The position numbers were made by a program, and so were the translations under genes. Below are positions 9,149 to 17,401 of a DNA stretch of 64,000 nt, piece by piece (within the stretch, counting starts at the first letter, position 1; every line of letters begins with the position of its first letter). The stretch comes from Puia sp. (GTDB taxonomy: Bacteria; Bacteroidota; Bacteroidia; Chitinophagales; Chitinophagaceae), in assembly GCA_031292515.1 (NCBI GenBank), contig JARLGZ010000153.1, positions 1 through 64,000 on the forward strand. Reading direction: 5' to 3'. A model generated the notes under the pieces. That model saw only the letters and a list, made by a program, of their open reading frames with translations. It had not been told where the DNA came from and did no database searches.

Positions 9149-9358
9149 CCGAACATTCAAAAACAATCGCATGGCAGGATCGACATCCTCTTCGCCAACG
9201 CAGGCATCTCTGATTGCCCGCCCGTCCTCTTCCTGGCGTCTTCCGCCTCCTCTTATATGACGGGTTCGGATATGACGATAGACGGCGGATTGGGACAGCT
9301 ACAATCACAGGGGCATCAGCTATCATCACAGCGGCATCATATAATCACAACAACATAA
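9149..9358 (+). pseudogene. Remnant of a short-chain dehydrogenase/reductase with an internal deletion
   Basis: Translation in the frame of 9170 gives HGRIDILFANAGIS, the NAG-motif segment of a classical SDR (normally near residues 80-95), joined directly to FLASSASSYMTGSDMTIDGG, the C-terminal segment of the same family (normally near residue 220-245). The active-site Ser-Tyr-Lys section that should lie between them is missing, as is the Rossmann N-terminus. The frame then runs through a short direct repeat to a stop at 9356. I read this as a decayed gene with a deletion of about 120 codons, not a functional protein. Confidence 0.7.
9304..9340. repeat. Two imperfect direct repeats (ATCACAGNGGCATCA)
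   Basis: Two copies of a 15-base unit separated by a few bases follow the SDR remnant; a shortened third piece (ATAATCAC) follows. No function is evident. Confidence 0.5.
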
Positions 9359-9412
9359 ACTGTTATCACCGCAACATTTCTTACTTTTAAAAAAAATAAA
9401 AAACCTACCGGC

Positions 9413-9973
9413 ATGAAGAGATCCAAAACATGGTGGCTGCTGAGCGCCGCAGGTGTCTTTTTTCTTGCAATTGGAACGTACTGCTTCATATGCCCCGTGA
9501 ATGCCTACCTAAAAATGGTTAAATTTTCCGGCGAAGCCCTCCTGATTAACGGATTTCTTCTTATAGCCGCCTCTTTTATACATACAAGCAACCAGCCGGG
9601 CTGGAAAAAAGAGAGAAAGTGGATGCACGCCGAAAGTATCGTGGAATTTCTTTTTGGCATCCTGCTGGTCTTTAATCCCATTTTGTCTTTCATCGTATTT
9701 CCCATGCTCATCGGGTATTGCATATTTTGCGTGGGAATCATCAAGATAGCATCCTCCCTGTCACTGAAAAATAGTCTCAGGGGCTGGCTATTGGTGCTGA
9801 TACTCGGCACCCTTCTCTGCATTTTTGGCTTGCTGATCGTATATTTTCCCTTTTCAAAGGCCAACGACGCCACTTTTCTGATAAGCGCCTTTGCCCTGAT
9901 AATGGGCTCCCTTGCCCTCATCGACGCAGACAGGCTGAAAAACACAACCGATACGCTGACAATGATGCTGTGA
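9413..9973 (+). CDS. DUF308/HdeD-like membrane protein
   Basis: A 186-residue protein with six predicted membrane helices arranged as three hairpins, each with a Gly-rich turn (GVFFLAIGTYCF, FLFGILLVFNPI, LLCIFGLLIVYF). This pattern matches the DUF308/HdeD family, associated in enterobacteria with acid resistance but of unproven activity here. The ATG at 9413 follows an A-rich stretch. The gene stands alone, between the SDR remnant and a lipoprotein gene. Confidence 0.65.
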   Translation: MKRSKTWWLLSAAGVFFLAIGTYCFICPVNAYLKMVKFSGEALLINGFLLIAASFIHTSNQPGWKKERKWMHAESIVEFLFGILLVFNPILSFIVFPMLIGYCIFCVGIIKIASSLSLKNSLRGWLLVLILGTLLCIFGLLIVYFPFSKANDATFLISAFALIMGSLALIDADRLKNTTDTLTMML

Positions 9974-10056
9974 GAAATCCCGGATTTATTTCCTGGATTA
10001 CCCAACCTTCCGACAGACCCGGCACGTAAAACACTTACCAACAAAATCCTTCACAC

Positions 10057-10854
10057 ATGACAAAAAAGGTATGGGTGTTCTTGTTTGCGGGCGGTCTGTT
10101 CGCGTGCGTCTTTGCCTGCAGTAAAGACACCAGCAAAAGTTCGGGAGCGTCCCCTGGCAGTACTCAAACCAGTTCGCAATCTCTAACGCTATCAGAATCA
10201 ATGGTTAAACAAGGGCAGCCGCTCGTAGCCACCCTTCCTTCGGGAACATCCGCCTCCAATGTTCAATGGTTTGTCTCCCCTTCTTCAGCCGTTCATATCA
10301 CCTCGGGTAACGGACAGGCCCTTGTCCTATTCGCCCACGCCGGAAATTATCTGATTACAGCCAGGTATCCCGGCTCGGACAGCGTTTCAACCGACAGTTC
10401 CACCGCACCGATCACCGTATCGGATTCGGTCTACGCCCCGCCACCTACCCCTGCTTCCGATACCTTTTCCCTGGCAGGCGACCAGGTAATACTCACGCCT
10501 ATTGCCGACTCGGCTTCCAACCTGGTCTTTTTCGCGCAATCGGGCAAAGCCTACCCCTGTTTTTCATCCTTCCTGTTTGCTGTCTCTTCAGGGCCACAGA
10601 CGGGAATTTCGATTAATCTATCACAGGCGGTTTCCACAGGGATAGGTAATTGTAACGGCTCAACCAGCCCGGTCAGTTCCTATCTATTCCTCATCAACCC
10701 CCAAAACCCTTTCCCAAATGGGACCTATCCGCTCGCGGTGACGCTAAACGGAACCGTCTATCAGGGATCGCTGACTATTACCGGCACAGACTATACATTC
10801 GACTGGAATTATAATTCCGGGGTGATCATCCAGCCCCACGTGATCCCTAAATAA
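10057..10854 (+). CDS. Lipoprotein with Ig/PKD-like N-terminal region, function unknown
   Basis: A 265-residue protein with a lipoprotein signal peptide; the lipobox is VFAC with the lipidated Cys near residue 21, followed by a Ser/Thr/Gly-rich tether (residues about 23-45). The next 90 residues (GQPLVATLPSGTSASNVQW, then GNYLITARYPGSDSVSTDSS) resemble a PKD or Ig-like beta-sandwich. The C-terminal half contains two Cys (YPCFSS, GNCNGS) and no recognisable catalytic motif. It is probably an outer-membrane surface or periplasmic lipoprotein. It lies upstream of the sigma factor but is separated from it by a strong hairpin. Confidence 0.7.
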   Translation: MTKKVWVFLFAGGLFACVFACSKDTSKSSGASPGSTQTSSQSLTLSESMVKQGQPLVATLPSGTSASNVQWFVSPSSAVHITSGNGQALVLFAHAGNYLITARYPGSDSVSTDSSTAPITVSDSVYAPPPTPASDTFSLAGDQVILTPIADSASNLVFFAQSGKAYPCFSSFLFAVSSGPQTGISINLSQAVSTGIGNCNGSTSPVSSYLFLINPQNPFPNGTYPLAVTLNGTVYQGSLTITGTDYTFDWNYNSGVIIQPHVIPK

Positions 10855-10915
10855 TAAGACGAAAAAACCAGGAGATAACCATAAGAAAAAGCGATAAAAG
10901 ATTATACATTCTGCT

Positions 10916-10946
10916 GTAATCCCGGGACCATCCGTCCCGGGATTAC
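10916..10946. terminator. Perfect 13-bp hairpin between the lipoprotein and sigma-factor genes
   Basis: GTAATCCCGGGAC and GTCCCGGGATTAC form a perfect 13-bp stem with a 5-base loop (10929-10933). The run after it, ACCGTTTT, is a weak T tract on the + strand. It probably terminates lipoprotein transcription. Its position 22 bp before the TTG start of the sigma gene also allows a regulatory role. Confidence 0.6.
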
Positions 10947-10968
10947 ACCGTTTTAACCAGCACCCCAT

Positions 10969-11523
10969 TTGGAAGAGTTAGAAAAGACCATACGCGGTTG
11001 TATAAGGAACGACAGATCGAGCCAGGAGAAATTGTATAAGCAATTTTATATCCCCCTTTTTTGTATGTGCCGCCGGTTTTTTCAGCATGACCATGAAGCC
11101 ATCGAGTCTGTCAACGATGGTATGCTAAAAGTATTTCTGAACGTCGGGACCTACCGCGAAGACCGGGGCAAATTCTTTAATTGGGTATACACGATCGTCC
11201 GGAACACGGCCCTCGACAAAGTCAGGAAGACCGTCCCGATCCCTGTTCGGTCAGAACTAGCCACCCTGGCCGATACGACCCCGGATACCGATGGCGGTTA
11301 CAACCCGGTCCTCTCACTGGAAGGAAAAGATGTCTATATACTGCTTGACCGTTTAAGCCCCGCTACCCGGGTGGTATGCACCCTGTTTTATATCGAAGGC
11401 TACCCCATAAAAGACATCGCAGAACAATTGGAGATAAGTACTGGAACCGTGAAATGGCACCTGAGCGAAAGTCGTAAAAGGTTAAGGTCAGTTTTAGAAA
11501 GAAATTTCAATGAACGATTATGA
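10969..11523 (+). CDS. ECF-type RNA polymerase sigma factor (TTG start)
   Basis: A 184-residue sigma-70 family protein. Region 2 covers about residues 20-90 (KLYKQFYIPLFCMCRRFF, then KFFNWVYTIVRNTALDKVRK) and region 4 about 125-180 (RLSPATRVVCTLFYIEGY, ISTGTVKWHLSESRKRLR), with no sigma-1 or large region 3. The start is TTG at 10969: a stop in the same frame lies at 10954 and no ATG or GTG lies between. The stop overlaps the next gene as ATGA, the usual arrangement for a sigma factor and its membrane-bound partner. It directs core polymerase to a regulon probably linked to envelope or surface signals. Confidence 0.93.
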   Translation: MEELEKTIRGCIRNDRSSQEKLYKQFYIPLFCMCRRFFQHDHEAIESVNDGMLKVFLNVGTYREDRGKFFNWVYTIVRNTALDKVRKTVPIPVRSELATLADTTPDTDGGYNPVLSLEGKDVYILLDRLSPATRVVCTLFYIEGYPIKDIAEQLEISTGTVKWHLSESRKRLRSVLERNFNERL

Positions 11524-13523
11524 GCGAAGAAAAGAAAAATCATCCCATCCACGGCCCGGCGGAACCGCCCATCCCTATTCCTCCTGTTGAAGAAGCATGG
11601 CCGCTTATGCAGCAAAAGCTGGATGCCCGGATGCCGGTAGTTCGCTGGCACACCACACTTGGCAGACATCTTGCCGGATGGAAGGTTCTTTCCGCCATAA
11701 CCGCTTCGACGATCGTCTCCGTGTCCGCCTTCTGGCTGGCTCGTCATATGAATAATAACCGCCAATCCAAACCCGCCGTCACCCAATCCACAGCGGCCCC
11801 GCAAGACAGGCTTTCGCAGCCCGCCGACCCGCGCTACAGACAACAGGCACAGGACAAGCCGGATTCGAAAATCAACAGGGAGGCCTGGAAAAACCGGCAG
11901 CCAGGGGATAATCCGGAAATACCGAACGACCAGGAATGGCAAAACAAAGAGACTTCTGCAAACCATGCAAAAAAAACAGTCAGCCCCCCCGGTTCACAGA
12001 GCAATGACGACTCTGAAAGTGCTCCTGAATCCGGGAACTCAATTGATTCAAAGTCGTTTTTTATCTCAAAGAACCCTCTTACCTCAAAGAACCCTCTCAA
12101 TTCAAAAAATACACATGGCTCGACGCCCCCCCGTGAGTCAAAGACCACTGTTGATTCAAAAAGTGCTCGTGGCCCTATGAACCTCCGGGATAATGCGCTT
12201 CACAAGCACAATACGCGATCTGCCCCATTTACAGACCCGCCCTCGTCCACTCATCGTAACACCCGGGCACACGTCGACCTGGCCAGCTCCGGCCCCCCCC
12301 CTCTTCCGGATCGTTCCGGCTACCCCGGCGCCGCCGGTCATCCAAACAAACCTGGTCATTCGAAGGCCCCCGCCCAATCGAAAAGTCCCGGCGATCGGAA
12401 CACTAAGGGCTATTTAAACAATCCGGGATTTCCTGATAATCCCGGACACCCGAATACTCCCGGTCATTCAATCAGTTCCGGCCGTCCCAATAGTTCCGGC
12501 CATTCTAATAGTTCGAACCATTCTAACAGTTCCGGCTATCATAATAGTTCCCCGCATTCAATCAGCTCCGGTGATTCAAATGGCTCCGGTGACTTCAAAG
12601 ACCCGGATCATGCCGGCCGATCGGATAAATCCCGCCGACCTCCCCAGGCTACTGTCTTCTCGGCGTTCTCACTCCAGAATACGCGGATTTACCCGATAGG
12701 ACGCCGGCTGCAGGGAGCCGATTCATTATCAAAAAACATCGATCGACACAAGAAAATCCCGAGAGCAGAAAATGGCATGGCCGGAAACGATAAACCGGCC
12801 GGCCCGTCCAAAAAAATATCCTCAAAGAGAGAGCATGATCTGCTTATGAGCGCGGGTTTGTCTATTGCGAAAAGTTTTCCTATCGGAAGGCAACAGTTCT
12901 CCAGCTATAATGTGAACGCCGGCAGCAACACCCTGATCGATTATATCCCCGCCCCCTTTTTCCGGCTTTCTATAAATAACAGGATCTACCTGGAAGGAGC
13001 TTTTCAATGGAACAGCCCCCAATATACTTCCTCACAGCTGGTAGACAGTTCCGCCGACAGTAGCACCCGGGCCAACTATCAGGGTTACCTGGAAATTCAA
13101 AAGGTGACCCTTAAAAAGCTTTATTACACCGACATTCCCCTGACGATACACTACCGGGCATTCGGAAACCTATACCTGGGCGCAGGCCTGCAATATTCAC
13201 GGCTTTGGGGGGGAGTTGCGCAAGAGAACGCTCACCTGCAGACGTCGAATGTAAACGGGCCAACCTTCGACACACTTTCAACCTCAGGAATGATCGCGTT
13301 GAAAAACAACCCCCGGGCATACGGAAAGTTTAGAAAAGAGGATTGGCGATTCCTGTTGGAAGCAGACTACGCCTGGAGACGATTTACCCTGAGCCTCCGC
13401 TACCAACAGGCGTTCACCCCCTATCTCCCCGCACTGCCTGACGGCTCAAAGGGAAAAGACCGGAATGCCTCGCTCAGCCTACACTTCGGATATAATATCT
13501 GGGAACGGCATGGCAGGAAATAG
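11520..13523 (+). CDS. Putative anti-sigma/outer-membrane beta-barrel fusion with long repetitive linker
   Basis: A 667-residue protein translationally coupled (ATGA) to the ECF sigma gene. Residues 1-50 are cytoplasmic-looking (Pro-rich, EEAWPLMQQKLDAR), residues about 54-74 form one hydrophobic helix, and about 75-435 are a low-complexity linker rich in Ser, Asn, Pro, Gly, His and Lys with hexapeptide repeats. From about 440 to the end there are alternating hydrophobic strands (LMSAGLSIAKSFPIG, LYLGAGLQYSRLWGG, FTLSLRYQQAF, LSLHFGYNIW) typical of an outer-membrane porin-like barrel. Related proteins beside ECF sigma genes are known in Bacteroidota. I infer it holds the sigma factor at the inner membrane and senses at the outer membrane; this is not proven. 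Confidence 0.72.
   Translation: MSEEKKNHPIHGPAEPPIPIPPVEEAWPLMQQKLDARMPVVRWHTTLGRHLAGWKVLSAITASTIVSVSAFWLARHMNNNRQSKPAVTQSTAAPQDRLSQPADPRYRQQAQDKPDSKINREAWKNRQPGDNPEIPNDQEWQNKETSANHAKKTVSPPGSQSNDDSESAPESGNSIDSKSFFISKNPLTSKNPLNSKNTHGSTPPRESKTTVDSKSARGPMNLRDNALHKHNTRSAPFTDPPSSTHRNTRAHVDLASSGPPPLPDRSGYPGAAGHPNKPGHSKAPAQSKSPGDRNTKGYLNNPGFPDNPGHPNTPGHSISSGRPNSSGHSNSSNHSNSSGYHNSSPHSISSGDSNGSGDFKDPDHAGRSDKSRRPPQATVFSAFSLQNTRIYPIGRRLQGADSLSKNIDRHKKIPRAENGMAGNDKPAGPSKKISSKREHDLLMSAGLSIAKSFPIGRQQFSSYNVNAGSNTLIDYIPAPFFRLSINNRIYLEGAFQWNSPQYTSSQLVDSSADSSTRANYQGYLEIQKVTLKKLYYTDIPLTIHYRAFGNLYLGAGLQYSRLWGGVAQENAHLQTSNVNGPTFDTLSTSGMIALKNNPRAYGKFRKEDWRFLLEADYAWRRFTLSLRYQQAFTPYLPALPDGSKGKDRNASLSLHFGYNIWERHGRK
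12462..12587 (+). repeat. Seven 18-bp coding repeats (hexapeptide G-H-S-N-S-S type)
   Basis: Seven imperfect tandem 18-base units encode hexapeptides such as GHSISS, GRPNSS, GHSNSS, NHSNSS, GYHNSS and PHSISS within the linker of the preceding protein. A second, shorter repetitive section (SKNPLTSKNPLNSKN) lies at about 12072-12112. The repeats probably lengthen a flexible periplasmic segment and could vary in copy number. Confidence 0.8.
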
Positions 13524-13715
13524 AGACCCGATAAGCACAATTCCAAAACGGCAACGACAAGGGCGATAGCCCCAGGTAACCCCAGGCCCAGAATAAAGAC
13601 CAGGGATAGCGACTATAAGTGGCTCCACATTACAGACCTTGCGTCTTCCGGAGATGGACAGGGCCCCGTAAACCGCATCACCGGCATTATCCGGCCTGCC
13701 GGATCCAAAAGCGGA

Positions 13716-14537
13716 TTATACGATCAGTTTCTCGGCAGGCCCCCCATCCGTAGAATCGCCCGCCGCCTTTTTGATGATCGCCATGTCCTGCCTGAGCCTT
13801 TGCAGAAACAGGGCGATATCAAAACTATGCACGACGATATTGGCGCCTTCTTTCATCCATTGAACCTGACGTTCCGGCTCCAGGGAGAAATGGATCCCGA
13901 TATGCCTTCCCTTTGCCCGGGTCTTGCGGATGATCGTTCGTACCGCCGCCTCGAAATCAGGATGGTCGTATTGCTCCGCCAGATCCAGGCTCACTGACAG
14001 GTCGTGAGGCCCGATAAAAACCGCATCCAGACCCGGTGTGTCCAGCAATTCATCCAGCTTCTCCATCGCCGGGACGCTTTCTATATTGGCGATACAGATA
14101 TTGGCGGCATTATACCCTTCGACATATTCCTTTAAACCGGGCGACATCGTCTTGCTGCCATCGAGATACCGGTTCAGCAACTCGCCTTTCAGGGGACGGA
14201 ATTTGACCGCGCCCGTCAGTTCGACGATCTGTGCCTTCGATTCGAGATACGGAGCGACGATACCGGCGGCGCCTCCGTCGATCGCCTGGCAGGCCAGGTA
14301 AGGATCGGGAGAAGGAATACGCACGACGGGAGTGATCCCATTGGCCTTGAATAGCTGACAGAGCAGCGCCAGCTCCGTTCTTCCCAGCGGAATATGCTCG
14401 GTATCGATAAAAACGAAATCCAGCCCCACGCTTTTGATCGCCCCCGGCCACATCGGACCCGTGGACGTGATACACGTGCCATATACGTTCTTACCCGCAT
14501 TCAGTTTCTCCAGCAATGCATTCTTTTTCCGGTTCAT
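13716..14537 (-). CDS. HpcH/HpaI-family aldolase
   Basis: A 273-residue TIM-barrel enzyme of the HpcH/HpaI aldolase/citrate-lyase superfamily. Typical segments are VFIDTEHIPLGR (divalent-metal site region), PVVRIPSPDPYLACQAIDGG, ANIESVPAMEKLDELL with the metal-binding Glu, and GLDAVFIGPHDLSVSLDL. Members cleave 2-keto-3-deoxy sugar acids or 4-hydroxy-2-oxoacids to pyruvate plus an aldehyde, class II and metal dependent. It is the last gene of a minus-strand series (sodium symporter, DUF3748 protein, glycosidase-like protein, this gene), which supports a role in catabolising a keto-deoxy sugar acid. Confidence 0.87.
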   Translation of the reverse strand: MNRKKNALLEKLNAGKNVYGTCITSTGPMWPGAIKSVGLDFVFIDTEHIPLGRTELALLCQLFKANGITPVVRIPSPDPYLACQAIDGGAAGIVAPYLESKAQIVELTGAVKFRPLKGELLNRYLDGSKTMSPGLKEYVEGYNAANICIANIESVPAMEKLDELLDTPGLDAVFIGPHDLSVSLDLAEQYDHPDFEAAVRTIIRKTRAKGRHIGIHFSLEPERQVQWMKEGANIVVHSFDIALFLQRLRQDMAIIKKAAGDSTDGGPAEKLIV

Positions 14538-14577
14538 ATAATGTGTTTATATTTTTGTACTTAGTTTCTCGTGAAAG

Positions 14578-14672
14578 CTCTCACATCGTTACTCCGGAAC
14601 CTCTCACATCGTTACTCCCGAAAGCTCTCATATCATTTCTTCCGGAACCTCTCACATCATTTCTTCCGCATC
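14578..14672. repeat. Four tandem 23/24-bp repeats
   Basis: Units start at 14578, 14601, 14625 and 14649 and follow the pattern CTCTCACATCRTTWCTYCCG plus a short variable end. They fill the gap between the aldolase gene and the glycosidase-like gene and run into the 3' end of the latter (stop at 14657). No protein or RNA function is evident. Confidence 0.75.
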
Positions 14673-17269
14673 AGCCACATTTCCGTCACCTGCGCCCCCC
14701 GATCGGTCTCCAGGCAGGTCCATACAAAAGTCACCTGTCCGTTTTTAATCGCCGTTCCCGGAAGATCGAACTCATAGAGTGGCTCCGTCCCCGTTTTGAG
14801 GTAGTCATGAACCGTGTAGCCGCTCTCTGTAACCATCTTCATATGCGAACGGAATCGACCGGTATAGGCTACGCGTATCCGGTAATCCACGCCTGAGTCG
14901 AGCCCCTCATAATGGATCTTCAGCGGCGTACCATAAAGCGTGATCGCCTGGCTCATCCAGCTTCTCGGAATCGTCTTTGCCTTGAAACCCGGCGCCAGCG
15001 GATTGTCCATCCATCTCACCCCATCGAGGCCCGTACCAAATCCGACATGCGGCGATTCCAGGTTACCCGGATCCTGCGACCAGGACGAGGGACCCGGTAC
15101 AATACGATACCAACTATGCGGATCGCCAAAATGATCGTAGAACCCACCCGGCCCCGGATCATTTCGGTGCAGGATCTCGCCGATCTGCCTGAGTTTTTCG
15201 GCTTCCGTCCCCAATCTTTCGACGGCCTGCAACTGGCTCAGCAACCAGGGCGCATCGGTAAGCGGCTGGTCGATGAAATCGATGAAATCACCCCGCTCCT
15301 GCATGCCCCCATGCCTTTTTACCGTTAACTGCGCCCCGATACTCTTGTATAACGAATCGGCCAAGGCCTCGCACCTTTCCCGATAAGCAGGAAGAACAGG
15401 CTCGCTCGCAGCCCGCCTAATGATTTCCCGCGCCTTCCGGATCGCCTCGTCCGCCCCGATGAACGTCCCGGGCTTCCCTGCCCCCACGGGCAGCCACGCT
15501 GCCTCCCGGGTTTGCGCCAGCACATCACGAGCCTCCTGCTCAAGCTCCTTTTCGTAAATGAGCCGTCGCCGGGTATAGGCGTCGAAATAAGCACGGATCA
15601 GACACATCTGAAACCGCGGGCTCTCCGACAACCACGGTGAGGCATTCTGTTCCATCCGTTGCCACTGCAACAAGGTCCGCTCCACCCCTTCATTGCTCAG
15701 GGCCTCCCCGCGCATATTGTTTTCCAGGTCGATGATCCCCTGAGCGCCCGTCTCGGCGAGATCGGGTCCCATAAAGAAACGCGCATAATCACGAAGCGTC
15801 TCGATAACCGGCGTCCCGGGATTCCAATCCTGCCCGGTCCACACAAACTTGTTCACGTCGTCGTTCGTTCCCTCGGAATAGCTGATGCTCCCGATGCAAT
15901 ATCTTTCAGTTGTATTCTGAATCGTCTTTTCATCGGTCGGTCTCGGGTTGATACACTCCCTGCCCAGCGTCTGGGCCCAGGCCAGATCCCATTTCGGTAT
16001 CGGGTACTGGCAACTGAGAGAATGCGTAATGTCCGGGTATTGGCGGATCGGAATAGCCGGGTTGACCAATTGCCGGAGCCTGCTGACCGGGATCTTCACC
16101 CAGGGCCCAAAGACTACCCCCCCAAACCAGGGATACTGACGGTTCACATGCGCAAAAAAAGCATCGAACCATTTCTGATCCGTATCAAAACCCTGCGGCG
16201 ACACCCAGATCTTTGCTTCCGGATGATATTTGCGCAAGACCACCGCCTCCTTTTCCAACCATCCAAACAACACGTCAGGTGTCAGATCGCCCGGATCGCC
16301 CGCAGGTACAAATATCGCGTTCAATTTTGGCAGAGAAGAGAATACCCGCTCCCTTTCTTCCAGCTCCCTTTGAACCGAGTCCGGTCTTTCATAATCCTTC
16401 CCCACATTGGGATACCACATCCATACATCTAACCCGTACGATGCACAGATACGCGACTGTTCGACGATCATCTTCGCAGCGGGCAATACCATATGCGGGC
16501 TGCTGGGAATATCGTCCGTTCGCGGCGGAAGGATCTCGATGCTGTTGGCCCCGAACAAAGCCAGGTCCCGGATATACTGATCGTACATCGCCACTGTAAA
16601 CGCATCATAGGCATTGGTCTTGGGACGATAGCCCAACTGGTGCCCCCTCAGCGAATATACGGGCGTCGAAGATAAAGCCGGCCTGTCTTTTAGCAGGACA
16701 CTGCCGGGACGCATCTCCAGTTTTCTCAAAACCCATCCCACGCCGTAGAGAAGCCCCCGGGCATCTTTTCCGACAATCAACACGGTGGCCGCCCCTTCGC
16801 CTTCCGGCACCAGGACCTTAAATCCTTCCGCCCCAATATCCCGTAAAGCTTCCAGGCCTTTCCGCTCCTTGTCCGGCAGCAAGGAGAGATCTTCTTCGGC
16901 AAGCAGCAGGATCTCCGCCCTTCCGTTTGCCAGGCTCCCGCTTTTGTATTTCGAAGAACGTCTCACCTTCGCCACGCCCGAAGGCGTCAGACCGGCGAGA
17001 GGCCACCTGACAACCGGCAGCTTCAGCCCCGTTCTTTTTTTTACTTCCTCCTCAAATATCTCCGGGGTCCTCAGCAGGAATTCTTTTTTCCCGCTCAGGC
17101 AGAGAACTTTCGCCCCCGACAAATCCAGCGACTGCGCACATACCTTTTGAAATAGGCAACCGCAAAAAAACAAAAGGACAAGTACCGTTTTTTTCTTTTT
17201 ACTCAGCGCCAAAATTGATTTTTCAGCGGTTGAAATCGGTGGCGTCGTTGGCAATGCTTTGCATTTCAT
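14657..17269 (-). CDS. Secreted glycoside-hydrolase-like protein (GH67N/GH20b-like N-domain, TIM barrel)
   Basis: About 870 residues. The N-terminus contains a signal peptide (SKKKKTVLVLLFFCG to the VCAQ cleavage site). The following about 130 residues (EIFEEEVKKRTGLKLPVV, then LIVGKDARGLLYGVGWVLRK) look like the GH67-N/GH20b beta-alpha domain that precedes many glycosidase barrels. A TIM-barrel section follows (YDQYIRDLALFGANSIEIL, ICASYGLDVWMWYPN, IWVSPQGF, WFGGVVFGPWVKIP), then helical and beta-sandwich C-terminal parts. I cannot name a GH family; GH67, GH84 and GH115 relatives are possible. Start choice: ATG at 17269, but a TTG at 17212 gives a more compact signal peptide. Confidence 0.7.
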   Translation of the reverse strand: MKCKALPTTPPISTAEKSILALSKKKKTVLVLLFFCGCLFQKVCAQSLDLSGAKVLCLSGKKEFLLRTPEIFEEEVKKRTGLKLPVVRWPLAGLTPSGVAKVRRSSKYKSGSLANGRAEILLLAEEDLSLLPDKERKGLEALRDIGAEGFKVLVPEGEGAATVLIVGKDARGLLYGVGWVLRKLEMRPGSVLLKDRPALSSTPVYSLRGHQLGYRPKTNAYDAFTVAMYDQYIRDLALFGANSIEILPPRTDDIPSSPHMVLPAAKMIVEQSRICASYGLDVWMWYPNVGKDYERPDSVQRELEERERVFSSLPKLNAIFVPAGDPGDLTPDVLFGWLEKEAVVLRKYHPEAKIWVSPQGFDTDQKWFDAFFAHVNRQYPWFGGVVFGPWVKIPVSRLRQLVNPAIPIRQYPDITHSLSCQYPIPKWDLAWAQTLGRECINPRPTDEKTIQNTTERYCIGSISYSEGTNDDVNKFVWTGQDWNPGTPVIETLRDYARFFMGPDLAETGAQGIIDLENNMRGEALSNEGVERTLLQWQRMEQNASPWLSESPRFQMCLIRAYFDAYTRRRLIYEKELEQEARDVLAQTREAAWLPVGAGKPGTFIGADEAIRKAREIIRRAASEPVLPAYRERCEALADSLYKSIGAQLTVKRHGGMQERGDFIDFIDQPLTDAPWLLSQLQAVERLGTEAEKLRQIGEILHRNDPGPGGFYDHFGDPHSWYRIVPGPSSWSQDPGNLESPHVGFGTGLDGVRWMDNPLAPGFKAKTIPRSWMSQAITLYGTPLKIHYEGLDSGVDYRIRVAYTGRFRSHMKMVTESGYTVHDYLKTGTEPLYEFDLPGTAIKNGQVTFVWTCLETDRGAQVTEMWLMRKK

Positions 17270-17401
17270 ATGGCTGTAAATAGATTCACAAACAGATCGA
17301 TTGAAGATCCCTGATCGCTTAATGCCAAAATCACGAGGCCATTTCCGGATCGTCACAACATCTCCGGATCTTCCGGGGCCCCGGGAAATCCCAACGCCGG
17401 C

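Noticed and set aside
13524-13715. Possible gene remnant downstream of the sigma-linked barrel protein
   Set aside because: A short hydrophobic reading on the minus strand (FILGLGLPGAIALVVAV) looks like a membrane helix, but stops interrupt it and there is no further support.
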